A stretch of 64,000 bases of DNA from Tilletiopsis washingtonensis. Taxonomy: Eukaryota; Basidiomycota; Exobasidiomycetes; Entylomatales. Shown here piece by piece: positions 17,866 through 27,767 of the stretch. The translations under genes were made by a program, and so were the position numbers. The DNA lies in assembly GCF_003144115.1 (NCBI RefSeq), contig NW_020311999.1, forward strand, positions 911,583 to 975,582, given 5' to 3'. Numbering within the stretch: position 1 is the stretch's first letter; each line of letters begins with the position of its first letter. The notes beneath the pieces were generated by a model. It was not told the origin of the DNA and did no database searches. It was given only the letters and a program-made list of their open reading frames with translations.

Positions 17866-20505
17866 TCAGCGCCAGGCCGTGGGGATCGTGGCCATGCAGC
17901 GCGCCCAGCGCTCCAGGCGGCCCTCCTCCTCGGGCGCCACGACGGGCAGCAGCTTGGCGCCGGCGCCGCCCGGGCGCGGGTCCAGCTCGCTGAGCAGGCG
18001 CCCGCTGCTCGGGTCGCGCGGGCCCGTGAGGGGCATGTAGAGGTCGTCGTACGCCGCGTCGTCGTCGTCGTTCTCGTAGCCCTGCTGTGCAGCGGAGCGC
18101 GCGTGCGCATGAGGCTGGCGCCGCTGCTGCTGCTCGCGCTGCTGCAGCGCCTGCTCCTCCTCGTAGTCCATGACGTCCTCCGGACTCGCCTCTGCGCCCA
18201 GGCGCCGCTCGCCCGCCATGCGCGAGATGCGGTCCTCGGCGTCGCACCAGAACATGCTCCATGCCGGCGCATAGCCGGCGCGCTGCTCGGCCGCGGGGCG
18301 CGTGTCGATGCGGGCAAAGCCATTGCTGCGCTCGTAGTACCAGCGGTTGACGGGGTTGTCGGCGCGGCTCTTCCACACCAGGTCGCGCCCCACGCCAAAG
18401 CCGCCGGCGCCGCCGTTGTCGTTGAGCGCATCGAGCAGGCCCAGGCCGTGCACCTCGTCGCGCAGCGCGCCCCAGAGAAAGTCGACGGTGCCGCTGCCCT
18501 GCAGGCTCGGCAGCACGGCAAACTTGTCCAGATACGCAATCGGCGCATCGACGCCGCGCACGTCGCCCGGCGCATACTCGCGCGTCACGATTGCCGCGGC
18601 CTGGTAGTCGCCTGTGACGATGACAAAGTCGCAGGAGCGCTCGAGACGCGCGTAGTACGCGTCGGCGTCGAGCGTACGCCGGAAGCTCTCTTCGAGTAGC
18701 CGCGTGAGCTTGCCGCGGTCCACCTTGGCCATGTCGGAGATGACGCGGATGTCGAGGCCCGGACGAATGATGGTGGGCGTGTGCCGCACGTCGCTGCGGT
18801 TCGCCAGCAGCTGGTGCGGCAGCGAGGGCGAGTGCGCCGCCTTGTTGGTGATCAGGTTGGCTATGAGACTGCGCGGCGAGCGGTGCGACACGACGACGCC
18901 CGACGACGTGTGCGGCATGTACGAGAGGCAGTCCTGCACCGTGGCCAGATTCGCGAGCGCCGTCGGGTGCGAGCGCGCCCAGATGAAGTGGTCGACGATG
19001 TGCGCGTACTCGGACGCCAGATTGATGGACAGATGCGGATTGCCGCCGCGCGCATGCGACGGAATGCCGCCCTCGCGGTTGATGACCATGAGGCGCAGCG
19101 GCATCATGTCGACGCCGTCGGCCGGCGCCACGCCGCGCGCCGCCTCGGCCTCCTGCTCGCGCCCCGCGGCCGACATGTCGCGCGCCAGGCCGACGAGGAT
19201 GTCGTCGGCGCTCACGCAGACGGTGCGCTCGGCGCCGCCGTCGAGCGGATCCTCGTACAGCGCCACTGGCGCCAGCACGGGTATTTGGTCGCTCGCCAGC
19301 GCCGAGCGCAGGCTCATCAGGTCGTCGTCGCTCGAGAGCGGCGAGCGCGCCACGGACGACGAGAGCATCGAGCGCGAGGACGACGCCAGCCCGGACGTCG
19401 TCGACGCTGTGCGCACCGAGCCGGGCGTCGCCTGGCTGCCGCTCAGCGACGTGCCGGCGGCCCAGCAGTCGGCGCGCGGCGCACTCCGGCTCGGTGCCCG
19501 AGGCGCCCGGTCAGGAAAGAGCGGCGGCGAGTCGACCTGCTTGGCGCGCACGCCGGCGGCGTCGACGCGCATCACGGCCTGCGGAAAGGGGCGTGCCGAG
19601 GCGCCCTTCTGCGAGAGCAGCTCGGCCAGCTTGAACACGTCGCCGACCATGCGTGAGCGCAGCGCCTCCTGGCCGCGCCCGCGCCGTGCCGCACTGCTGG
19701 CGCTGCGCTCGTCGCGCGTGCGCCGCGAGCTCCACGGCGCCAGGCCGGCGTCCTCGCGCTCCTGTGCGCTCTGCACGTCGAGGCGTGCGCCGTCGATGGG
19801 CGAGAAGCGGCTCGTGGCGCTGCGCCACGCCGGCTCCTCCGAGTCGAGCACGATGACCGAGACGAGGCCGAGCTTCTTGAGGTACACCATGCCCTCGGCG
19901 ATGCTGTCGAGCTGCCGCGCGGTAAAGGGGCCCTGCACCTTGACGAGCGCCGTGTGCTGCTGCGAGTGCACCGCGGCGGCGGCGGCCAGCTCGGGCTGCG
20001 CGGCGTCTTGCGACGGCGCGCTGGCGGCATCGGCGGCGACGTTGCGCACGGCGTGGTCGGGGTGGCTGAATGCGTGCGAGAGGTCGGGCGCCGGGCCCTG
20101 CGGCGCCGGCGCCTCGGCGCTGGGCGCGGCGCTGAGCGAGGCGGGCAGCTGCAGCGGGATGCGAGGCCGGGCCGCCTTGCTGCCGCTGAACGCCGGCGTG
20201 GCCGGCTGCGGCGGGCGCGGGCGCGGGCCGAAGGAGTTGAGGTACGTCTTGGAGTCGCGCAGCGACGGCTGGGCGTTGAGGATCTCGAGGATGAGCGACT
20301 GCATGGGCCGTTTGGACGCCATGGCCGGCAGAGGTGGGAGGGGTGATGAGAGAGAAGGCGTCAGGGCGGGTGCATGGTAGAGGGCCGCGTGCAGGAGATG
20401 GTGGAGCGAGGCGAAGCACGACACGCAGCGCTGCGCTGGCATGGAGCAGCCGCCCGAGCTTCGCGGCGGCGCAAGGCGCACCCGAGCGCCGCACCCGAGG
20501 CGCAA
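17866..20505 (-). CDS. ARG2: N-acetylglutamate synthase, mitochondrial (amino-acid acetyltransferase)
   Basis: This enzyme acetylates glutamate with acetyl-CoA, the first step of arginine/ornithine synthesis in the mitochondrial matrix. The gene is one uninterrupted exon, rare here. From MASKRPMQSLILEILNAQPS (start codon 20320-20322) the fungal NAGS N-terminus SLRDSKTYLNSFGPRP is clear. An amino-acid-kinase-like domain follows, with QGPFTARQLDSIAEGMVYLK. The C-terminal acetyltransferase domain has FVIVTGDYQAAAIV, YLDKFAVLPSLQGSGTVDFL and WKSRADNPVNRWYYERS. The frame stays open upstream to an ATG at 20505; those 61 residues are Arg/Leu/His-rich without acids, which suits a mitochondrial presequence, so I give the longer form. 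A TGACTC site lies at 20551-20556. Confidence 0.92.
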   Translation of the reverse strand: MRLGCGARVRLAPPRSSGGCSMPAQRCVSCFASLHHLLHAALYHAPALTPSLSSPLPPLPAMASKRPMQSLILEILNAQPSLRDSKTYLNSFGPRPRPPQPATPAFSGSKAARPRIPLQLPASLSAAPSAEAPAPQGPAPDLSHAFSHPDHAVRNVAADAASAPSQDAAQPELAAAAAVHSQQHTALVKVQGPFTARQLDSIAEGMVYLKKLGLVSVIVLDSEEPAWRSATSRFSPIDGARLDVQSAQEREDAGLAPWSSRRTRDERSASSAARRGRGQEALRSRMVGDVFKLAELLSQKGASARPFPQAVMRVDAAGVRAKQVDSPPLFPDRAPRAPSRSAPRADCWAAGTSLSGSQATPGSVRTASTTSGLASSSRSMLSSSVARSPLSSDDDLMSLRSALASDQIPVLAPVALYEDPLDGGAERTVCVSADDILVGLARDMSAAGREQEAEAARGVAPADGVDMMPLRLMVINREGGIPSHARGGNPHLSINLASEYAHIVDHFIWARSHPTALANLATVQDCLSYMPHTSSGVVVSHRSPRSLIANLITNKAAHSPSLPHQLLANRSDVRHTPTIIRPGLDIRVISDMAKVDRGKLTRLLEESFRRTLDADAYYARLERSCDFVIVTGDYQAAAIVTREYAPGDVRGVDAPIAYLDKFAVLPSLQGSGTVDFLWGALRDEVHGLGLLDALNDNGGAGGFGVGRDLVWKSRADNPVNRWYYERSNGFARIDTRPAAEQRAGYAPAWSMFWCDAEDRISRMAGERRLGAEASPEDVMDYEEEQALQQREQQQRRQPHAHARSAAQQGYENDDDDAAYDDLYMPLTGPRDPSSGRLLSELDPRPGGAGAKLLPVVAPEEEGRLERWARCMATIPTAWR

Positions 20506-20550
20506 GAAGCCGCTTCCGAAGCAGCCGGCCGGCCGTGCCGCGGCCCGACC

Positions 20551-20556
20551 GAGTCA
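20551..20556 (-). promoter_or_regulatory. TGACTC, Gcn4-type bZIP site upstream of ARG2
   Basis: Minus-strand TGACTC, 46 bp before the longer ARG2 start and about 230 bp before the shorter. TGACTC is the core of Gcn4/Cpc1 sites that raise amino-acid synthesis genes under starvation. A 6-bp word can occur by chance. Confidence 0.35.
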
Positions 20557-23500
20557 CGCCCGCGCGGCGCAGCAAAGGGTGCTTTCGCCGCTCGCGCCGG
20601 CTCGCCGCCCGCCGCGCGCGATGCCAGCTGATTAGATCTGGACGATCTCTGCCGCAGCGACCATCGCTGACGTCCAAGACACCGACTCTACTGGCGACCG
20701 CACCAGGCGTCACTGACGCCGCGGCTGCGATCGCTGACGCAGCTGTGTGCCGCCAGCCAGGGTGCAAGATGGCAGCGCGCGAGGGCAGCTGCACGATCGT
20801 CCGTCTCTCACCCCTTGAGCCGCGCCATGCCGCACGGCACGCGATTTGACGTCGCACGTGCCCCGTCCATGGGCTCGCCGCCTCCCGCATCGGCCGTCGG
20901 CGTCTGCCTCTCCACCTTCCGCCGGCGTGTTGCTCGGACAATGGCCTACGCACCCTCGACACGGCACTGCTGTATCCCGACACGGCCGCCTGCACCGCGG
21001 CGGGGCGCGAGCGGCGGCGCGCCGTGTGCAGCGCACGCGCGAGCGCGAGCGGCGAGGCGGGGTGCGGCGCTGGCATGGCGGAGGGGGCGGGAGTGGATCA
21101 GGGAGGCGCCAGCTCGAGCGATGCGGATCTCTGAGGGCGCTTCTTATGTCTGCGCAGGCACTGAGGTGCGGGCCGAGGCATGCTGGCTGATCGACGCCCG
21201 TCTGTGATCAGCAGCACGGCGGATCACCTTCAAGCGAAGCTCACGCGCGACGCGCTGCGGCTGTGCGCGCGGCGCCCGCAGCCCTCACCCGCAGCCCATG
21301 GCGTGCGTGCCACGCCAGCAGGCCGGCAGCGCGGCCTGATGCTGATGCTGCGGCGGCAGGACCTAGCTTGCACGGCGCAGCTCGGGCATGGCGCTGACGC
21401 TGCCGCATCGTCTGCACCGTGCCGGGATGCGGACTGTGACTCTCAGACGGAGCTGTCTCCGAGAGCGGGCGGGCGGCGGAGCTTCGCCCCGCGTTGTGGC
21501 GGGCGCGCACGGCATGCCGGCGACGACGCGGCGCGCGCGCCGCGTGCCGCAGCGAAGGAGGTGCCGAACGGCCGCCGGGGTGCGGCGTCGGCAAGCATGA
21601 AGCGTATGCGTCTCAATTGCAAGCACAGCAGGTGAAGGGTCTCCTGCACGCACGGCACGCCCCGGCAGCACCTGCTGCTGGGCCGTCAGGCGGAAAGACG
21701 CCCGCTCTGCGCTTCACTTCAGGACTTGTTGACCTGCAGAGGGCGCACAGCCGCCGCAGCAGCAGCGTGCTCTTTTCCCGCTCTCGAGGCGAGGGCATGG
21801 GACGATCACGAGCGAGCGGCGGCTGTCAGGCAGCGACCCGCGTCGCGCTCCGTACATGGGCAAGGGGCGTGTCCACGAGCGGCAGAGGAACAATTCCTCA
21901 TCTCAGCGCCTCCTTGTCAGGCGCTCCGCTCTTCGCTGCGTCGCTGCTCTGGGTGCTGCTGCACCTTCGTAGCCACGCGGCAGCCGTCTCGAAGGCCCTT
22001 GCCAGCCCTCCGCGCCTCTGCCTCGCAGAGCTGGGCGCAGCACCCGCTTTCCGCCTCGGCCGCCGCCGGCTGCCTTGGGCGGCGGCGCAGCAAAGTGGAG
22101 TGCTTTGCGCCCACGTCGAGAAGAGGCACCAGGGGCCGGGCGGCGCTCGCAGCCGCGCGCGCGATTGGCCGCCCTTTGCCGCCGGAAACGTGCGGGGCGT
22201 TGGCCATCACTGCGCCCGCACGTGCGACAAAGTGCAAGGGCTCAGGAGAACAAACAGACGCCCCTGTGCCGATGCAGCGGGTGGCGCGATCCGGACGAGG
22301 AGAAGAAGAGACGCATTTAGACCTGGTGCTCCACGTCGTCGACGGCCAGCTCCTCTGCGACGCATCTCTGAGCTCGGCTTGCGGCCTCTCCCGGACTCCG
22401 GTGTCTCGAAGCGGCTGCGACGCATCGCAGGTGGATAAGCGAAGGCTCGCACAGATGCAGGAGGCGTTGAGATCGCGCTTTCGCGGCCAGCTGCTACGTG
22501 GCAGGCACCGCTATCAGGCATCAGAGCGCTCGCTCCGAGGGGCCGCAATGAGGCCAGATACAGCCACAAGCCACGGCACAAGAGAGGAGCCGCACTATGC
22601 CTCCGATGCTCCGTCGCCGCCAGCAGCGCAGAAGAGGGGGGCGGCTACTCCATCACACACGTGGCTTGCGCGTACCTGCGTCGGTCCTGGTACCTTTGAC
22701 GCCCACCTCGGCAGCATGCCCGAGGCGCCGATCCTCAGCGCCTTCGCTCAAAGCCACAGCTCGGTCCGTGCTCGGTCGAGGGTATGTCAGCATCCAGCAG
22801 CACAGCATGCAGCGTTGGCACCACCACGTGCTGCGAGAGCAAGGGGACTATGAGAGGCGTACGATCTCGCAGCGTGCTATTTCGAGCTTGCTGCTGATCT
22901 CTGTTGGCAGAAGCGGGGCCGTGCGGGTTCGAAGCAGGTGCGGGAATCGCACGATGTGGGAGAGCTTGCCCTCTCCTGCCAATCTTTCGGGCGAGCAGCA
23001 GCCGCAGCTGCTCGAAGAAGAGGGGTCGCTGAGCCGTGAAGGGGCATGGCGAGGCGCGCGAGCAGGAAGACAGAGGAGGAGGATGACGCGCGGCAGCTCT
23101 GCTCGGCCAGCAGAGCGCCACTTAGGCACAGGGGCAGCACTGTACGATAAAGGCGGGCAGCTCTGCGCTTTGCTCGTCATCATCATCCCGTTGCATTTAG
23201 AGCACCCACTCGCCGCGCAGTGCTGCGTGCTGCCTTTCAAGACCGGCCGCGGGCGCCAGCCAGCAACCAGCGCGGCAGCAGCGCGTAGAAGCGCAGAGGA
23301 GACGAGGAGGTCGCTCTTCAGCTGCTGCTGTGCGCTTGCGGACGAAGCGGCGCTTCCACGTCGGCGGAGCGGATCCGGCGAGCCGGCGCGCCTAGCGGAG
23401 AGCTGTGCTGGCGCTGCGGCCAGGTACCTGGCTCAGGGGCTTGCAAACACCCCTGAGAGCCACATAGAGCACGCAGCGCACGCTCGCGGCGGCCGATGCA

Positions 23501-23747
23501 GGACGCCCCTCTCTCGGAGACGCATCGGCGTGAAGCGCTGCTCCGCCGGATAGCGAGCTCGTGGCTGCAGCTGGGCAGGAGAGCTGTGCTTGGCCTCCTC
23601 GGCCAGCCAGAGAGTGGCGGTGCCTGCACTGGCGAGGGAGCTACGAAGAGGAGAGAGGACGGCAACCGCGCTTCGGGCCTCTGCGTTCGCCGTGACCCGA
23701 GCAGCAGAGAGGCATCGCCCATCCATGCGCATGGGCCCGAGCTGCCC

Positions 23748-23880
23748 CTCTCTCTCTCTCTCCTCTCTGCATCGCTGCGCTCTGACCTCCCACCACCAAC
23801 GCCCGCGCTTCGATAGTCCGCTGTCCTGTCCTCGGGCCGCACGATCGCACGCTCGAGCCGCTCTCTCTCTCTCTCTCCCC
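23748..23880 (+). repeat. Two CT microsatellite tracts
   Basis: CT dinucleotide runs of about 7-8 units each at about 23748-23768 and 23861-23880, about 95 bp apart. They sit in the gene-free region and may belong to a promoter. Confidence 0.7.
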
Positions 23881-25475
23881 TGCACCTCGGCTTCCTCGTC
23901 TCTCGCGTCGACGAGCATCGGCCGGTCTCTGTGCGTTGCTTCACGCTGCCTTGACGGAGCGCCACGCCATCGTAGACGACAAGCCCGGCGCTTGCACGCT
24001 CTGGCCCGAGGCCAGGCTTTGGCTCGCAGACGACAGACGACGACGACGACGGTGTTGACGTCGGACGGCAACGCTCACGCTTCTCCCTCGCCGACTACAA
24101 GCACACGCCTTGTTGATTAGCCGGCGGAGTCTAGGCCAGTTTAAGGCTTTCGCAGCGGCATCGCAGCCGCCGCAGCAGCGACAGCGAGCGCTCCTCATCT
24201 GCCCACGCGGCGCTAGCGCGTTCCTCGCGGCGCAGTTGCAAGGCGTGACGCCACGCCGCCGCTCCTGCGAGCCGCTCCGCTGTGCTGGACGACTGCTCCT
24301 GTGCCGCGCGCGCTCCCGATTCTGCACGCTGCGCCCTCGCCTGCGCCCACGGAACGCCCGCCGCTTGCCGCTGCCGCACCCGCCGGTGCCGCTGCATCTG
24401 CCGCTGCCCGCTGCGCTGGCTCGCTGCGCTGCCGCGCCCAGGCCCGCTGCGCCCGCCAAAGTCGCTCGAGCCGCCCGCTCTGCGCTGCGTCTGCGCTGCC
24501 TCTGCACCTGCCCGTCTCCACCACCATCGCTACTCCACACGCCTCGGCCCCTCTGCCCGAGCTCCCCGCTGCGCGAGGCCCCTCCTGCATCCTCATCAGG
24601 CGTTGCCCACCAGGCCGTGCCTCTCGCGCGCGCATCTCGCCCAGCCGCCGCGCACGCTCCGCCGGCCGCGGCGCCGCCTCTCCTCTCCGGCAAGCCATCT
24701 CACCCTCGGGCCTCTGTCTAGCCCGCCTGCGCACGTCCATCGCGCGGCACCTGCACGCTCGCCGAGCCTGCCACACGCCTCCATCAGCGCAGCCCTTTTA
24801 CTCCGCTGCTCTCGGCGCGCTCGCGCCCCTCGCTCTCGCCTCTTCGGGTCGCTCCGATTGCCCCGACATCAGGCCCACTTCCTGCGCTCCTCTCGCGCGT
24901 GTCAGGCGATCGTCTCGGCCGCAGCTCGGCATTGCAGCAGACGCACCCGGGTCCTCCGTGCTCGTCAATCGCGCAGGCGTCGCTTCCATCGCATTGCAGC
25001 TCTCCATATCGGCGAAGCACGGCCACCCGCACACTGGCGCACTAGTGCTCGCGGCCGCCGCCAAGGGTCTAGACCGTTCCTCGTCGTAGCGTCCAAGCTC
25101 GACGGCTTCAAGGGACCAGCTCGCACTCCGACGCAGACGATCGCTGCGTGCAGCTCGCTTGCACACTCGCCTCATTAGCAGCTGCAGCGTGTCCCGCTCG
25201 TCGCGCCTGTCCGGATCCTCCAGTACAGGTCGTGTCTCTCTGCTCTCCTCTTCTCCACCACGCCCGCATCTGCTCCTTGCACCCGCTGCTCTTTGCACCC
25301 GCTACGCCAGCTCGCACTTTCTCTCCGTAGCCTTCACTTGCCTCAGCCCCGTGTCAGTGAGTACAGCGAGCAACAGCGGTGTCCGCGCGGCCGCAGGCTG
25401 TTGCAGCGGCCAGCCCGCCGTAGCAGGGCAGTCACACGTTCGTGCTGACACTGTTGTCGCAGCTGCTGCTTCGCC

Positions 25476-27484
25476 ATGACGACCGCCGTCCGACCGCGGC
25501 AGACGCCCGAGTTTGGCTACGGCGACCTCTCGCGTGCCGGCTCGTCCGGCGCCGCCGGGCCCAGCAGTAGCGGCACCAGCGTGCTTGCCGGCGACGGCAT
25601 GGCCAGCTACGGCGGCTACGAGGGCGGCGAGGAACTGCTGCCCTTCCTCGACGACCCCTCGGCGCTGCTCAGCTCGACGAGCGTCGGCATCGGCGGCCAG
25701 GAGCTCAGCTTCTCCACTGATGCGCTCGACCTCGGCTTCGACGTCAGCGCCGGCCTGGAGGAGGATGAGAACGGCCTTTTCCGCTTTCCAGACCTTCCGT
25801 CGAGCCTTCTAGACCAGGCTCCGGAGTACGAATATGTGAGTCTGGCAGCACGCCCAGCATCAGCACCTTGCTCACCCGTCTCGCGCCAGTCGACACATAC
25901 CCGCACCAACGTCTTTGAGGCGGTGCAAGACTTTGCCGGCGACCAGGATGCGGCACGGCTCTTGGGCCTGGACGAGTACGACACGTCGCTCTCGAGCGGC
26001 CTGCAGCTCGACGGCTCGTGGGGCTCGTACATCCAGGACAGCACGCCGCTGGGCGCCACGCCCGGCGTTATGGCGCCGGCCGACGCCGGGCTTGGCGTCG
26101 CCATCGACGAGGCCGGGCCACGCAGCCTGCAGCCCGACGCCATGGCGCGCATGTATGCCGAAGGCACGTGGCCCGGCGCTCTGCCGACCAACTCGCCTCC
26201 ATCGCTGCGCCCGGCCGAGGCGGCTGCCGCCGCCGTGGAGCCGAGACGGCGACGCGACTCCGTCGACAACCCACAGGGGTCCAGCGCGAGCGAGAACAGC
26301 GCTTGGCCGTCGCGTGCAGCCAGCGCCGTCGCGATGAGTGCACCAGCCAACCCGTTCGCGCCGCCGACGCAGGCGCCGTTCGTAGCGCCGCAGCAGGGCT
26401 TCGAGTCCATCTCGATGTCGGACCGCCAGTTCAACGGCCGGCGGCCACCACCGCCGACCGACCCGTCCGTCGCTGCCAGCCTCGCCTCGGCGCCCGCCGG
26501 CACCAACGGCCGCTCGCGCATGGCCAGCTGGACCGACGGCAGCCAGCGCAGCAGCGTGTTCAGCGACTACGATTCCAGCTTCGAGTTCAATGGCCAGATG
26601 AACGGCGCGGCACTCGCAATGCCACCGGCGGCGGCGCGTGTCGGCAACTACGCCATGGGTCCGCCGGCGGCGGGCAACTACGTGCAGTCGCAGCCGGCTC
26701 TCGTCACGCTCGGCCCCGACGGCCAGCCGCAGCTGGTCAGCCAGACGCCACGGCTCAGCATCGCGTCCGAGGCGAGCGGCAGCCGCTCCTTCTCCGCCGG
26801 GCCCAACGGCGACTACGGCGACGCAGGCATGCACATGGCGCTCGGCAGCTCGATGGACGCCAGTCTCGACTCCGAGGGCGTGGCCAAGTGCCCGTACCCG
26901 CGCTGCGACAAGACGTTTGCCAAGAACCGCAGCTACAACCTCAAGGCGCATCTGCGCAGCCACAGCCAGCTCAAGCCGTTTGCCTGCACGCACTGCCCGC
27001 GCGCCTTTAGCCGCAAGCACGACCTCGAGCGCCATGCGCGTGTGCACGTGAGTGTGTCTGTCGCCCTGGTGGCCTGCCGCCTGCTGACGCCTGCTGCAGT
27101 CCGGCGACAAGCCATACCTGTGCGAGGCGTGCAACAAGGGCTTCCCGCGCAGCGATGCGCTCCGTCGTCACTGGTGAGTGCCGCTGCTGCACACCAACAA
27201 AGCGGCGCCGCTGACCTTGGTCTTCCTCCAGGCGCGTGGAGAAGGAATGCGGCGAGCGTGCCGCCGAGATCGAGGCCGGCCAGCCGCTGCCGTCGCTGCC
27301 GCCGGGCCACAGCGCCATCCTGGCCAGCGCGCCCGGCATGATGATGGGCCACAGCGGCGGCAGCGGCGGCGGTGCGCCGCACGTCACGCATATGCCGTAC
27401 GAGGCGTGGCAGCACGATCCCAGCCTCAGTGGCTACGAGAGCTCGGACCTGCGCTATCGCAAGCGCATGCGCGAGGACTGCTGA
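25476..27484 (+). CDS. C2H2 zinc-finger transcription factor, Crz1-like
   Basis: A nuclear DNA-binding protein of about 610 residues in four exons (25476-25835, 25890-27047, 27100-27173, 27232-27484). The N-terminal three quarters are low in complexity, rich in Ser, Pro, Ala and Gly with acidic patches, as in activation domains. Near the C-terminus are three adjacent zinc fingers: CPYPRCDKTF...YNLKAHLRSH, then CTHCPRAFSRKHDLERHARVH, then CEACNKGFPRSDALRRHW ending in a Cys (CCHC). The words NLKAHLRSH, RKHDLERH and RSDALRRHW match the layout of calcineurin-responsive Crz1 fingers. PRLSIA (about residue 410) resembles a weak calcineurin docking PxIxIT site. Crz1 is my best guess by pattern; another fungal three-finger factor is possible. 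Confidence 0.7.
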
Positions 27485-27767
27485 GCTGCTGCGCGCGTAA
27501 CCTGTTCTCGTCTCTGCTCCCGGAACACCCCGCACGTCGTCATCCGTCTTTAATACCCCCTCCTTCCCTCGCTGTGCCACCTCTTCGCTTGTGCCGCCCC
27601 GGCATTCTCTTCTTGCTCTGCCTGTATCACCTAGTCACCTCCTGCGGCCCTCTCATCCTTCGCTTGCCCGACCGGGTCCGTCTAATGCACTTTGACGCAA
27701 GCTCGGCGCGTGTGAAGATGATTGCTGGCAGGGAGACGAGAGAGAGAGTACATGAGGGGACAGATGC
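27485..27767. other. Convergent 3' region zinc-finger gene/SPT5
   Basis: 283 bp between facing stop codons. It is pyrimidine-rich on the + strand and should contain both 3' UTRs. No gene is seen. Confidence 0.45.

Larger units (their letters stand above)
20506..25475. other. 5-kb gene-free region between ARG2 and the zinc-finger gene
   Basis: The two flanking genes diverge, so this is upstream DNA of both. Open frames up to about 370 codons exist on several strands, but they overlap each other, have no recognisable domain, and lack the codon pattern of neighbours; in GC-rich DNA long chance frames are expected. Several CACGTG words occur (for example 20855-20860). From about 24100 to 25475 the + strand becomes strikingly rich in C and T, like a long transcribed leader or promoter of the downstream gene. 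CT microsatellites lie at about 23748-23768 and 23861-23880. I see no RNA gene. Confidence 0.6.

Noticed and set aside
21494-22853. Open frames of 310-375 codons on the + strand in the 20.5-25.5 kb region
   Set aside because: They overlap in different frames, are low in complexity with no domain, and lack intron or codon patterns of the neighbouring genes; such frames are expected by chance in GC-rich DNA.
22900-22960. GGGTTCGAAGCAGG resembling a tRNA B box
   Set aside because: No acceptor, D arm or anticodon stem could be built around it.
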